A stretch of DNA of 64,000 nucleotides from Rhizobium sp. CIAT894 (GCF_000172795.2 NZ_CP020947.1:3165001-3229000); one strand, 5' to 3'. Positions 18,076-26,528 are shown, counted from the stretch's first letter. Notes: generated from the sequence alone by a model not told the origin. Program-made: numbers and translations.

Positions 18076-19032
18076 ATGAAAACAACAAGCGCATTCAAAC
18101 TCGTCACTGCAACTGCCGTCGCCGCCCTCTCCGTTGCGACCGCCGCTTTCGCCGCCGATCCCGACAGCTGCTCCACCGTCCACTTCTCGGATGTCGGCTG
18201 GACTGACATCACCGCCACCACGGCTACCGCATCCGTCGTCCTGAAGAGCATCGGCTATCAGACCGACGTCAAGGTTCTCTCGGTGCCGGTCACCTATACC
18301 TCGCTGAAGAACAAGGACATCGACATCTTCCTCGGCAACTGGATGCCGACGCAGGAGAAGGACGTCCGTCCCTATCTCGACGACAAGTCGGTCGAATCCT
18401 TCGGCCCCAACCTCGTCGGCGCCAAGTACACGCTCGCCACCAACGCCAAGGGTGCAGACCTCGGCATCAAGGACTTCAAGGATATCGCCGCTCACAAGGA
18501 CGATCTCGACGGCAAGATCTACGGGATCGAGCCTGGCAATGACGGCAACCGCCTCGTCATGGACATGATCGAAAAGAACACTTTCGGCCTCAAGGATATG
18601 GAAGTCGTCGAATCCTCAGAACAGGGCATGCTCGCCCAGGTCGCCCGTGCCGACAAGGCCGGTAAGCCCGTCGTTTTCCTCGGTTGGGAACCCCATCCGA
18701 TGAACACCAACTTCAAGCTGACCTATCTGACCGGCGGCGACGATATCTTCGGCCCCGACTTCGGCGGCGCCAAGGTGTTTACCAACGTGCGCGCCGGTTA
18801 TCTCGACGAATGCCCTAACATCGGCAAGATGCTGAAGAACCTGACGTTCTCCCTCGACATGGAGAACCACATCATGGGCAAGATTCTCAATGACGGCAAA
18901 GAGCCGGAAGCTGCGGCTTCCGAATGGCTGAAGGCCAATCCTTCCGCCATCGAGCCCTGGCTCGCCGGCGTCACGACCCGCGATGGCAAGGGCGACGCGC
19001 TGGCGGCCGCCAAGACCGGCCTCGGCCTTTGA
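18076..19032 (+). CDS. choX: Choline ABC transporter periplasmic binding protein
   Basis: 318 residues with a signal peptide cleaved near AAFA-AD. Binds choline for uptake as carbon/nitrogen source and glycine betaine precursor. The aromatic cage described for S. meliloti ChoX is present with a one-residue offset: Trp42 and Asp44 in GWTD, Trp89 in GNWMP, Tyr118, and Trp204 in GWEPHPMN. The ATG at 18076 follows GGGAGTCTAAA. First gene of choXWV. A strong hairpin separates it from choW, a common way to make binding protein in excess over permease. Confidence 0.95.
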   Translation: MKTTSAFKLVTATAVAALSVATAAFAADPDSCSTVHFSDVGWTDITATTATASVVLKSIGYQTDVKVLSVPVTYTSLKNKDIDIFLGNWMPTQEKDVRPYLDDKSVESFGPNLVGAKYTLATNAKGADLGIKDFKDIAAHKDDLDGKIYGIEPGNDGNRLVMDMIEKNTFGLKDMEVVESSEQGMLAQVARADKAGKPVVFLGWEPHPMNTNFKLTYLTGGDDIFGPDFGGAKVFTNVRAGYLDECPNIGKMLKNLTFSLDMENHIMGKILNDGKEPEAAASEWLKANPSAIEPWLAGVTTRDGKGDALAAAKTGLGL

Positions 19033-19040
19033 TGATATGA

Positions 19041-19071
19041 ACGGGGCGGCTCGCCGCCCCGTTTCATTTTT
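19041..19071 (+). terminator. Hairpin with T-tract between choX and choW
   Basis: ACGGGGCGGC and GCCGCCCCGT form a 10-bp stem followed by TTCATTTTT, 8 nt past the choX stop. It looks like an intrinsic terminator, but choW follows closely with no obvious new promoter. It probably gives partial termination or protects the choX mRNA 3' end. Confidence 0.8.
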
Positions 19072-19106
19072 GTCCCATTGTTGATTTTTTCTGGATAGGC
19101 GCGCTC

Positions 19107-19952
19107 TTGAATTGGATCACCGACTTTAAGATTCCCATCGGCCCTTTGGCCAAGTCCTTCGTGGACTGGTTGACCTCGAACGGCGAGTGGTTCTTCAATC
19201 AGCTGGCATTCCTGCTGTCGAGCGCCATAGACGGCCTGCTCTTCGTCCTGCAGAAACCGCACCCGCTGATCGTTATCGCCGCCATCACCGCCATCGCCTT
19301 TTGGCTGCGCCGGTCGATCGCGATCGCCGCCTTCACCTGTCTTGGGCTGCTGCTCATCGTGAACCAGGACTATTGGAAGGAGACGACGGAAACGCTCGCC
19401 CTCGTGCTCGCCGCCACCTTCGTCTGTATGGTGATCGGCATTCCGCTCGGGATCGCCGCCGCCCGCCGCCCTTGGGTCTATGCCGCCATGCGCCCGGTGC
19501 TCGATCTCATGCAGACGATCCCGACATTCGTCTATCTGATCCCGGCGCTGATTCTGTTCGGCCTCGGAATGGTGCCGGGCCTGATCGCGACCGTCATCTT
19601 CGCGATCCCTGCGCCCATCCGGCTGACACGCCTCGGCATCATCTCGACGCCGCCATCCCTGGTCGAAGCAGCCGTCGCCTTCGGCGCGCGGCCGATGCAG
19701 GTGCTGCGCAAGGTCGAGCTTCCCTTCGCCGCGCCGCAGATCATGGCAGGCCTCACCCAGACCATCATGCTGTCGCTGTCGATGGTCGTCATCGCCGCAC
19801 TCGTCGGCGCCCCCGGACTTGGCGTGCCTGTCGTGCGCGCGCTGAACACCGTCAATATCGCCAAAGGCTTCGATGCAGGTTTCTGTATCGTCATCCTGGC
19901 GATCATTCTCGACCGCATATTCCGCGCAGGCGACGAAGGAGACGGCGCATGA
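19107..19952 (+). CDS. choW: Choline ABC transporter permease
   Basis: 281 residues starting at TTG (19107). About six or seven transmembrane helices. The binding-protein-dependent transport signature with EAA loop is visible as EAAVAFGARPMQVLRKVELP (about 192-211), which docks the ATPase ChoV. The family is the ProW/OpuAB type of quaternary-amine permeases. The stop overlaps the choV ATG as ATGA, implying translational coupling. A TTG start plus the preceding hairpin suggest low permease expression relative to ChoX. Confidence 0.93.
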   Translation: MNWITDFKIPIGPLAKSFVDWLTSNGEWFFNQLAFLLSSAIDGLLFVLQKPHPLIVIAAITAIAFWLRRSIAIAAFTCLGLLLIVNQDYWKETTETLALVLAATFVCMVIGIPLGIAAARRPWVYAAMRPVLDLMQTIPTFVYLIPALILFGLGMVPGLIATVIFAIPAPIRLTRLGIISTPPSLVEAAVAFGARPMQVLRKVELPFAAPQIMAGLTQTIMLSLSMVVIAALVGAPGLGVPVVRALNTVNIAKGFDAGFCIVILAIILDRIFRAGDEGDGA

Positions 19953-21001
19953 CAGCGATAGACTTCAAGAATGTCAGCATCATCTTCGGCGACCGGCCGG
20001 AAACCGCCCTTGCCATGGCCGACCAGGGCAAAACGCGCGACGAGATCGGTGCTGCGACCGGCCTGGTGCTGGGCGTCGCCAATGCCTCGCTGACGATCGA
20101 GGAAGGCGAGATCCTCGTGTTGATGGGCCTTTCCGGCTCGGGAAAATCGACGCTTCTGCGCGCCGTCAACGGGCTCGCTCCCGTGGTGCGCGGCGACGTT
20201 TCGGTCTCCACGAACACCGGCCCCGTCAACCCTTACAAATGCAGTGCCAAAGCCCTGCGCGACCTGCGCACCCACACCGTCTCCATGGTGTTCCAGCAGT
20301 TCGCCCTCCTGCCCTGGCGCACGGTCGCGGAGAATGTCGGCTTCGGGCTTGAGCTCGCGGGCATGCCGGAGGCTGAACGCAAGGTCCGCATCGGCGAGCA
20401 GCTCGAACTCGTCAACCTGACAAAATGGGCGGATCGCAAGGTCAACGAACTCTCGGGCGGCATGCAGCAGCGCGTCGGGCTTGCCCGCGCCTTTGCCACC
20501 GGCGCCCCGATTCTGCTCATGGACGAGCCTTTCTCGGCGCTCGACCCGTTGATCCGCACCCGCCTGCAGGACGAACTCCTTGAGTTCCAGCGGCGGCTGA
20601 AGAAGACCATCCTCTTCGTCAGCCACGATCTCGACGAGGCCTTCCGCATCGGCAACCGCATCGCCATCATGGAGGGCGGGCGGATCATCCAGTGCGGGAC
20701 GCCGCACGACATCGTCAAGAACCCCGCCGATCAGTATGTCGCCGATTTCGTGCAGCATCTCAATCCGATCAACATGCTGACGGCGGCCGACGTGATGCAG
20801 CCCGGCCTCGGCCAGACCGCCGCCGGCATGAGCGTCAGCGCCACCGCCCGGGCCACAACCCCGCTCGTCGATGTCCTAGACGTACTCGCCCGCCAGCCGG
20901 GCAGCATCGGCATCGTGGAAAACGGCGCGGTCATCGGCACCATCACCGCCCAGGATATCGTCGCCGGCCTCACCCGCCATCGTCGTAAGGAGGACGCTTG
21001 A
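19949..21001 (+). CDS. choV: Choline ABC transporter ATP-binding protein
   Basis: 350 residues; ATG overlaps the choW stop, with GAAGGAGACGG upstream. Cytoplasmic ATPase driving choline import. Walker A GLSGSGKST (about 60-68), Q-loop VFQQFALLPWR, signature LSGGMQQRVGLARA, Walker B ILLMDEPFSALD and the switch His in FVSHDLDEA are all intact. After the ATPase domain a C-terminal CBS-like region (about 275-345, ending GIVENGAVIGTITAQDIV) resembles the osmosensing CBS pairs of ProV/OpuAA, here apparently shortened. Confidence 0.95.
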   Translation: MTAIDFKNVSIIFGDRPETALAMADQGKTRDEIGAATGLVLGVANASLTIEEGEILVLMGLSGSGKSTLLRAVNGLAPVVRGDVSVSTNTGPVNPYKCSAKALRDLRTHTVSMVFQQFALLPWRTVAENVGFGLELAGMPEAERKVRIGEQLELVNLTKWADRKVNELSGGMQQRVGLARAFATGAPILLMDEPFSALDPLIRTRLQDELLEFQRRLKKTILFVSHDLDEAFRIGNRIAIMEGGRIIQCGTPHDIVKNPADQYVADFVQHLNPINMLTAADVMQPGLGQTAAGMSVSATARATTPLVDVLDVLARQPGSIGIVENGAVIGTITAQDIVAGLTRHRRKEDA

Positions 21002-21032
21002 TGTTTTCGATCCGCTTTGCCACAAAGCGGAT

Positions 21033-21782
21033 ATGAAGGATCAGCCCTCGCCCATACGCGAAACCGACGACGAGGCCCGCAGGCTCGGCCGCGTGCTGCT
21101 GCGCTCTGCGCGGCACGCGGCGCTTGCCGTTCTCGACCCTCAGACCGGTTTTCCTTTCGCCAGCCGCGTGCTCGTCGCCACCGATATTGACGGCAGTCCT
21201 GTCATTCTTGTTTCGAAGCTGTCGGCCCATACGAGAGCGCTCGCCAGGGACGCGCGCGCCTCGCTGCTCACCGGCGAGCCCGGCAAAGGCGATCCTCTCG
21301 CCTACCCCCGTCTGACGACCCAATGCCTGGCGGAGCCGGTCGAGCGTGGCCACGCGTTCTACGAGCGTATCCGCACGCGTTTTCTCTCTCGCCATACCAA
21401 GGCAGAGCTTTATATCGATTTTCCTGATTTTCTCTTTTTCCGTCTCAAACCGGAATTGGCCAGCCTCAATGGCGGCTTCGGCCGCGCCTATCAACTCGAT
21501 GGAAACGATCTCGTCATCCAATCCGCCGCGAATGAGGAAATCGCCGCCGGAGCAGCAGAAGCAGTGCGAGATTTAGTAGAACGCCACCCTGACGTGGCCG
21601 AGACCCTCGCTAGCAGGTTAAACGCGCCGGAATCGGCTTCCTGGCGCATTTGTGGTATCGATCCCTCAGGTTTCGACCTCATTTCCGGCGATTTTCTGCT
21701 GCGATATGAATTCGAAACCCTCGTTGGAGAGGCCGATCACATTTGTTCAAACATATCTAAAATAGCATACTCGATACCTTAA
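21033..21782 (+). CDS. HugZ-like FMN-binding split-barrel protein
   Basis: 249 residues. The N-terminal part (about 10-150) resembles the pyridoxamine-phosphate-oxidase-like split barrel (RHAALAVLDPQTGFPFASRVLVATD, LSAHTRAL). The C-terminal part (about 165-245) resembles DUF2470 (DPSGFDLISGDFLLRYEF). This combination is typical of HugZ/HutZ proteins that bind or degrade haem, and of related proteins of unknown activity. It begins 31 bp after choV and so may be transcribed with the choline transporter, although a haem role would fit better with iron genes. No IRO box is visible in front of it. Confidence 0.78.
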   Translation: MKDQPSPIRETDDEARRLGRVLLRSARHAALAVLDPQTGFPFASRVLVATDIDGSPVILVSKLSAHTRALARDARASLLTGEPGKGDPLAYPRLTTQCLAEPVERGHAFYERIRTRFLSRHTKAELYIDFPDFLFFRLKPELASLNGGFGRAYQLDGNDLVIQSAANEEIAAGAAEAVRDLVERHPDVAETLASRLNAPESASWRICGIDPSGFDLISGDFLLRYEFETLVGEADHICSNISKIAYSIP

Positions 21783-21783
21783 A

Positions 21784-21799
21784 TTTAGGTATATACAAT
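21784..21799 (+). promoter_or_regulatory. Candidate NolR box 1
   Basis: TTTAG-GTATATACA-AT matches the published S. meliloti NolR consensus (A/T)TTAG-N9-A(T/A). It lies about 100 bp before the nolR start, just after the HugZ-like stop. Confidence 0.5.
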
Positions 21800-21820
21800 C
21801 TTCGACCCTAGTTGCTAGTT

Positions 21821-21836
21821 TTTAGGTGTGGGTGAA
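21821..21836 (+). promoter_or_regulatory. Candidate NolR box 2
   Basis: TTTAG-GTGTGGGTG-AA, the second consensus match upstream of nolR, in the same orientation as box 1 and 37 bp further on. Confidence 0.5.
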
Positions 21837-21882
21837 AATCGCGACAGGCGGCCTGTGCCAACACACGTGATGTACGTTTCGC

Positions 21883-21898
21883 ATTAGGAAGATAACAA
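21883..21898 (+). promoter_or_regulatory. Candidate NolR box 3
   Basis: ATTAG-GAAGATAAC-AA, the third consensus match, ending one base before the nolR ATG and covering its ribosome-binding region. Occupancy here should block initiation, consistent with autorepression. Confidence 0.5.
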
Positions 21899-21899
21899 T

Positions 21900-22217
21900 A
21901 TGGAAACCACTGATTTGGCCGAACACACGAATGTGGCGGCAGCGTTATTGTCGGCCATGGCCAACCCCAAGAGATTGCTGATCCTGTGTAGCCTCGTGAA
22001 GGGCGAAGTGGCCGTTGGCGCGCTTGCAACGCAGGTCGGCCTCAGCCAGTCGGCTCTCTCTCAGCACCTGTCGAAGCTGCGCGCTCAAAAGCTGGTCAAG
22101 ACCCGCCGAGACGCGCAAACCATCTATTATTCGAGCACCTCCGAATCGGTGATGAAGATCCTGGCGACGCTCGAAGACATCTACCTCGTGCCGAGCAGGA
22201 ACAGATCCGCGGCATGA
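21900..22217 (+). CDS. nolR: NolR-type ArsR-family repressor
   Basis: 105 residues, a compact winged helix. From memory it closely resembles S. meliloti NolR through FLSAMANPKRLLIL-like (here LLSAMANPKRLLIL), AVGALATQVGLSQSALSQHL, the recognition helix, SKLRAQKLVKTRRDAQTIYY and SVMKIL. NolR represses nod genes and affects growth and exopolysaccharide. The Cys of metal-sensing ArsR proteins (ELCVCDL) is absent, so this is not a metal sensor. The N and C termini are shorter and divergent compared with S. meliloti. GGAAGATAACA precedes the ATG. Three consensus boxes upstream suggest autoregulation. A strong terminator follows. Confidence 0.85.
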   Translation: METTDLAEHTNVAAALLSAMANPKRLLILCSLVKGEVAVGALATQVGLSQSALSQHLSKLRAQKLVKTRRDAQTIYYSSTSESVMKILATLEDIYLVPSRNRSAA

Positions 22218-22310
22218 TGATAGCGCTGACATGAATGTCGGCACGATGCCGTGGCGTAAGGGAATGTTCCCGGAGGCACGGCAACGATATTTCAGCACCT
22301 GAACCTTTCG

Positions 22311-22350
22311 TACGACCGGCAAATTTCACGTTTGCCGGTCGTATCTTTAT
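22311..22350 (+). terminator. nolR terminator
   Basis: TACGACCGGCAAA and TTTGCCGGTCGTA form a perfect 13-bp stem with a 7-nt loop, followed by TCTTTATTTT, a strong intrinsic terminator. Confidence 0.9.
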
Positions 22351-22462
22351 TTTGACATCCCCTGACCCCGTTATTGGCGCGGCGGACCGAAGCAATTTGA
22401 GCCTCCTGCCGGAAGCAAGCTTCGGGACTTTTCCCGTTGACGCCTTGGGAAGCCCTGATAAT

Positions 22463-22478
22463 TTGACCGGACAGTCAA
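22463..22478. promoter_or_regulatory. Inverted repeat before the aminotransferase gene
   Basis: TTGAC-CGGACA-GTCAA, perfect 5-bp arms, 51 bp before the aminotransferase ATG. The shape resembles TetR- or GntR-type operators, or could overlap a TTGACC -35 box. No regulator gene is adjacent. Confidence 0.4.
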
Positions 22479-22529
22479 AATATGGGCGTGAAGCCCCGGA
22501 AACGGGCCGTCAGCGGCCAGGAGAACAGC

Positions 22530-23855
22530 ATGTCCAATCGCCTCAATGCACCCAACGATCTTCGCGCCTTCTGGATGCCGTTCACAGCAAATCGCCAGTT
22601 CAAGAAGGAACCGCGTTTGTTCGTTGGCGCCAAGGATATGTATTATACGACCCATGACGGCCGTCAGGTGCTGGACGGCACCGCCGGCCTCTGGTGCGTC
22701 AATGCCGGCCACTGCCGCCCGAAGATCACCGAGGCGATCCGCGAACAGGCCGGCGAGCTCGATTACGCGCCGGCTTTCCAGCTCGGCCATCCCAAGGCCT
22801 TTGAGCTGGCCAACCGCCTGGTCGATATTGCGCCGGAAGGCCTGGATCACGTTCTCTATACCAATTCCGGATCCGAATCCGTCGAGACGGCGCTCAAGGT
22901 GGCGCTTGCTTATCATCGCGTGAAAGGCAATGGCTCACGCTTCCGCCTGATCGGCCGCGAACGCGGCTATCACGGCGTCAATTTCGGCGGCATCTCCGTC
23001 GGCGGCATCGTCACCAACCGTAAGATGTTCGGCACGCTTTTGACCGGCGTCGACCACATGCCGCACACCCACCAGCCCGGCAAAAACAACTTCACCCGCG
23101 GCGAGCCCGAGCATGGCGGCGATATCGCCACCGAACTCGAACGGATCGTCACCCTGCATGACGCCTCCACCGTCGCCGCCGTCATCGTCGAGCCGGTGGC
23201 CGGCTCCACCGGCGTGCTGATCCCGCCGAAAGGCTACCTGCAGAAGCTGCGCGAAATCTGCACCAAGCACGGCATCCTTCTGATCTTCGACGAGGTCATC
23301 ACCGGCTTCGGCCGCCTCGGCGCCCCCTTTGCCGCGCAATATTACGACGTCAAGCCCGACATGATCACCGCCGCCAAGGGACTGACCAACGGCGTCATTC
23401 CGATGGGCGCCGTCTTCGTCACCTCCGAGATCCATGATGCCTTCATGAACGGCCCGGAGCACATGATCGAGTTCTTCCACGGCTACACCTATTCCGGCAA
23501 TCCGATTGCCTCCGCTGCCGCGCTTGCTACGCTCGACACCTACAAGGAAGAGGGGCTGCTGACCCGCGCCGCCGAGCTTTCCGACTACTGGGCCGACGCG
23601 CTGCATTCGCTGAAGGACTGCCCCAATGTCATCGACATCAGGAATACCGGCCTGATCGGCGCGATCGAACTCGATCCGATCGCCGGCGAGCCGACCAAGC
23701 GCGCCTTCACCGCTTTCCTGAAAGCCTATGAAAGCGGCCTGCTGATCCGCACCACCGGCGATATCATCGCACTCTCGCCGCCGCTGATCATCGAGAAGCA
23801 CCACATCGACGAACTGTTCAGCAAGCTGCGGACCATCCTGCAGAACAATATTTGA
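22530..23855 (+). CDS. Class III omega-aminotransferase (beta-alanine/omega-amino acid:pyruvate type)
   Basis: 441 residues; ATG 22530 after CAGGAGAACAGC. PLP-dependent transfer of a terminal amino group to pyruvate. Fold-type I features: TNSGSESVETALKVA (about 100-114), the PLP Asp in LLIFDEVITGFGR (about 249-261), and the Schiff-base Lys in TAAKGLTNGVIPMGAV (about 280-295). The N terminus AFWMPFTANRQFK is typical of omega-amino acid--pyruvate transaminases. Likely substrates are beta-alanine or short omega-amino acids, but polyamine or taurine cannot be excluded. It ends at a hairpin shared with the convergent HD-GYP gene. Confidence 0.88.
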   Translation: MSNRLNAPNDLRAFWMPFTANRQFKKEPRLFVGAKDMYYTTHDGRQVLDGTAGLWCVNAGHCRPKITEAIREQAGELDYAPAFQLGHPKAFELANRLVDIAPEGLDHVLYTNSGSESVETALKVALAYHRVKGNGSRFRLIGRERGYHGVNFGGISVGGIVTNRKMFGTLLTGVDHMPHTHQPGKNNFTRGEPEHGGDIATELERIVTLHDASTVAAVIVEPVAGSTGVLIPPKGYLQKLREICTKHGILLIFDEVITGFGRLGAPFAAQYYDVKPDMITAAKGLTNGVIPMGAVFVTSEIHDAFMNGPEHMIEFFHGYTYSGNPIASAAALATLDTYKEEGLLTRAAELSDYWADALHSLKDCPNVIDIRNTGLIGAIELDPIAGEPTKRAFTAFLKAYESGLLIRTTGDIIALSPPLIIEKHHIDELFSKLRTILQNNI

Positions 23856-23882
23856 AGACGCTCGGAAGACTTTCAATACCGC

Positions 23883-23919
23883 AGCCCGCGACGGACATCG
23901 TCCTCGCGGGCTTTTCGTT
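23883..23919 (+). terminator. Terminator between aminotransferase and HD-GYP genes
   Basis: AGCCCGCGA and TCGCGGGCT form a 9-bp stem, then TTTCGTTT on the rightward strand. It may act weakly in both directions for the two convergent genes. Confidence 0.8.
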
Positions 23920-23933
23920 TATGGAAAGAAAAT

Positions 23934-24848
23934 TCAGATCACTGAGGCGATGGAGAGGCAGAGGGCAAATTTCTTCAGGAGCCGGCGATCGAAGTGCCCT
24001 TCGACACCCATCATCCATTTCAATGCATCGCTGGCACTCCATGGCGCCTTGTAAGGCCGTACCGAGGTGACGGCGTCATAGACATCACAGATCGTCGCAA
24101 TACGCACATACAAGCTGATCGCGCTGCCGGACAGCCCACGCGGATAGCCCTTGCCGTCGGTGCGTTCGTGGTGATTGAGGCAGACGTCGAGAACGATCTC
24201 AGACAGGCCCTCCTGCCGCAGCAGGATTGCGTGTCCTTGCTCCGGATGCCTTCGCATCAAGCCGATCTCATCCTCTTCCAGGCGCCCTTCCTTGGTCAGG
24301 ATCTCCAGCGGAATTTCGAGCTTGCCGACATCGTGCAGCAACCCGGCGGTGCCGAGTATCTGAACCGTTGCCTCATCGAGTGCGAGATGACGGCTGAAAA
24401 GGATCATCAGCGCACTCACCGAAATCGAATGGAGGAACGTCACTTCGTCTTTTGATTTCAGACGCGTCACGCTCAGGAAAACGGAAGGGTTCTCATCCAT
24501 CGACTTGGAGACGGAGGAAATCACCGGCGCCACTTGCTCGAAGGTGACTCCCTCACCATTTTTCACGCGGCCGAAAACCTCCTCCAGCATCTGTACGGAT
24601 TTCTGGACGGTTTCGCGCGCCGCCTTGCTATCGACCTCGGTGTCACGACCCGGCAGCCCATTGGTATCGAGGCCCTTGCTGGTGTTGATGACGACGACGG
24701 CAGTGCCGCACTTCCGAATTTTTGCGGCGTCGAGCTCACGACGAATGGAAAATCTGCGCTTCGACAAAAGCGGATCCTGCCACAGGCCCTCGATAGCCTC
24801 TACAAACATTCCGATACGCACCTGATTGGCGTCGATACGCTTGAGCAT
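23934..24848 (-). CDS. HD-GYP domain cyclic-di-GMP phosphodiesterase, short C terminus
   Basis: 304 residues. An N-terminal DUF3391-like region (about 1-60, NQVRIGMFVEAIEG) precedes an HD-GYP domain (about 110-300) with all metal and substrate residues: His140, His172-Asp173 with Lys176 (LLHDVGK), His201, His226-His227 (NHHERTDGKGYP, GYP at 234-236) and Asp255. It should hydrolyse cyclic di-GMP. The chain stops at LLKKFALCLSIASVI, where homologues normally continue with a YPVG-type segment and more residues. I found no continuation in another frame before the downstream terminator, so the end is probably truncated rather than frameshifted. It is convergent with the aminotransferase. Confidence 0.85.
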   Translation of the reverse strand: MLKRIDANQVRIGMFVEAIEGLWQDPLLSKRRFSIRRELDAAKIRKCGTAVVVINTSKGLDTNGLPGRDTEVDSKAARETVQKSVQMLEEVFGRVKNGEGVTFEQVAPVISSVSKSMDENPSVFLSVTRLKSKDEVTFLHSISVSALMILFSRHLALDEATVQILGTAGLLHDVGKLEIPLEILTKEGRLEEDEIGLMRRHPEQGHAILLRQEGLSEIVLDVCLNHHERTDGKGYPRGLSGSAISLYVRIATICDVYDAVTSVRPYKAPWSASDALKWMMGVEGHFDRRLLKKFALCLSIASVI

Positions 24849-25308
24849 TCAGATCTCTAGTCCCGATACGTCTCAATAATTCGTGGAGCTTTCGTTTGCA
24901 GTGCAGCACTATTTGCGTGTCGCATGCTTCTACTACAATCCACCGAATTAACGGTTAATGCCAGATATGAAGGAGCCGCATGAATTCGGGTTTCCTTCTC
25001 GACCAGAGTTTGCACCTGGCAGCTCGGCCTCAAAAAAACGCAAAACCACGACAAAAAGAACCATTTCGATTGAATTTCCGGCGGGATCGACCCAATTTCT
25101 CCTCCGTTTTGTTATGATCTTGCGAAATCCCGTCAAAATTCTTAGAAATCCTGTCATGAGCCTCCGCCGAGTCAAACATGGCCGGCAGGTTCGCTGATCG
25201 CGCCCTTGTCGATCGTCCTTGGCACAGCCCGAAGGGCTGTTGAATGATCGGAAAATCCGGCGCGGCACCTCATCGCGGGTCGAAGGACCCCATCCAAGGA
25301 GACAGACT
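24849..25308. other. Intergenic region between HD-GYP and amino-acid-binding protein genes
   Basis: 460 bp with no credible gene. The middle is AT-richer (about 24885-25135) and must hold both divergent promoters. The only structure noted is the direct repeat at 25124-25156. Confidence 0.5.
25124..25156 (+). repeat. Direct repeat GAAATCCYGTCA, 21-bp period
   Basis: GAAATCCCGTCA (25124-25135) and GAAATCCTGTCA (25145-25156) differ at one base and start 21 bp apart, two helical turns. They lie 153-185 bp upstream of the binding-protein start and could be tandem operator half-sites. Confidence 0.4.
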
Positions 25309-26412
25309 ATGACCCTCAAGACATTGACGGCGACCCTGGTCGCGTCGCTCGCCTTTGCGCCGCTCGCCCATGCCGATATCACCATCGGCCTGATCGCGCC
25401 GCTGACCGGCCCCGTCGCCGCCTATGGCGACCAGGTGAAGAACGGCGCCCAGGCCGCCGTCGACGAGATCAACAAGAAGGGCGGGATTCTCGGCGAGAAG
25501 GTCGTCCTCGAATTGGCCGACGATGCCGGCGAGCCGAAGCAGGGCGTTTCCGCCGCCAACAAGGTCGTCGGCGACGGCATCCGCTTCGTCGTCGGCCCGG
25601 TCACATCAGGCGTTGCCATCCCGGTTTCGGACGTTCTGGCTGAAAACGGCGTATTGATGGTCACCCCGACCGCCACGGCCCCCGATCTCACCAAGCGCGG
25701 CCTCACCAACGTGCTGCGCACCTGCGGCCGCGACGACCAGCAGGCCGAAGTCGCCGCCAAATACGTGCTGAAAAATTTCAAGGACAAACGCGTCGCCATC
25801 GTCAACGACAAGGGCGCCTATGGCAAGGGCCTCGCCGACGCCTTCAAGGCGACGCTGAACGCGGGCGGCATCACCGAAGTCGTCAATGACGCGATCACCC
25901 CCGGCGACAAGGATTTCAGCGCGCTCACCACCCGCATCAAGTCCGAGAAGGTCGACGTCGTCTATTTCGGCGGATACCACCCGGAAGGCGGCCTGCTCGC
26001 CCGGCAGCTGCATGACCTCGCCGCCAACGCAACGATCATCGGCGGCGACGGCCTTTCCAATACCGAATTCTGGGCGATCGGCACGGATGCGGCGGCCGGC
26101 ACGCTGTTCACCAACGCATCAGACGCCACCAAGAACCCGGATTCCAAGGCTGCCTCCGATGCGCTCGCCGCCAAGAACATCCCGGCCGAAGCCTTCACGC
26201 TCAACGCCTATGCTGCTGTCGAAGTGCTGAAAGCCGGCATCGAGAAGGCCGGCAGCGCCGAGGACGCGGAAGCCGTCGCGGCTGCGCTGAAAGACGGCAA
26301 GGAAATCCCGACCGCTATCGGCAAGGTCACCTACGGCGAAACCGGCGACCTGACTTCGCAGAGCTTCTCGCTCTACAAGTGGGAAGGCGGCAAGATCGTC
26401 GCTGCGGAATAA
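25309..26412 (+). CDS. Branched-chain amino-acid ABC transporter substrate-binding protein (orphan)
   Basis: 367 residues, ATG 25309 after AAGGAGACAGACT, signal peptide cleaved near PLAHA-DI. Type I periplasmic binding fold of the LivJ/LivK/BraC family: [20 protein letters not shown] at the N terminus, [14 protein letters not shown] and [16 protein letters not shown] later. No permease or ATPase gene is adjacent, so it must feed a transporter encoded elsewhere. R. leguminosarum has such an orphan, BraC3, that works with the Bra permease. The chromosomal position near glnII would fit that protein, but this identification is from memory. Ends in a strong terminator. Confidence 0.9.
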   Translation: MTLKTLTATLVASLAFAPLAHADITIGLIAPLTGPVAAYGDQVKNGAQAAVDEINKKGGILGEKVVLELADDAGEPKQGVSAANKVVGDGIRFVVGPVTSGVAIPVSDVLAENGVLMVTPTATAPDLTKRGLTNVLRTCGRDDQQAEVAAKYVLKNFKDKRVAIVNDKGAYGKGLADAFKATLNAGGITEVVNDAITPGDKDFSALTTRIKSEKVDVVYFGGYHPEGGLLARQLHDLAANATIIGGDGLSNTEFWAIGTDAAAGTLFTNASDATKNPDSKAASDALAAKNIPAEAFTLNAYAAVEVLKAGIEKAGSAEDAEAVAAALKDGKEIPTAIGKVTYGETGDLTSQSFSLYKWEGGKIVAAE

Positions 26413-26432
26413 GTCAAAGTATAGAGACTGCG

Positions 26433-26463
26433 ACCGGGCGCCATATGGCGCCCGGTTTCGTTT
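26433..26463 (+). terminator. Terminator after the binding-protein gene
   Basis: A perfect palindrome at 26433-26456 (arms ACCGGGCGCCAT / ATGGCGCCCGGT) followed by TTCGTTT. Confidence 0.85.
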
Positions 26464-26528
26464 GTGGCATCGCATGTTGCCGCAGATCGGTTATAAGTTC
26501 CGGAATCGGTTGCAATGTGAGCGGTGCC

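Noticed and set aside
19532-20758. Leftward open frame opposite choW and choV
   Set aside because: Antisense shadow of two well-supported overlapping genes.
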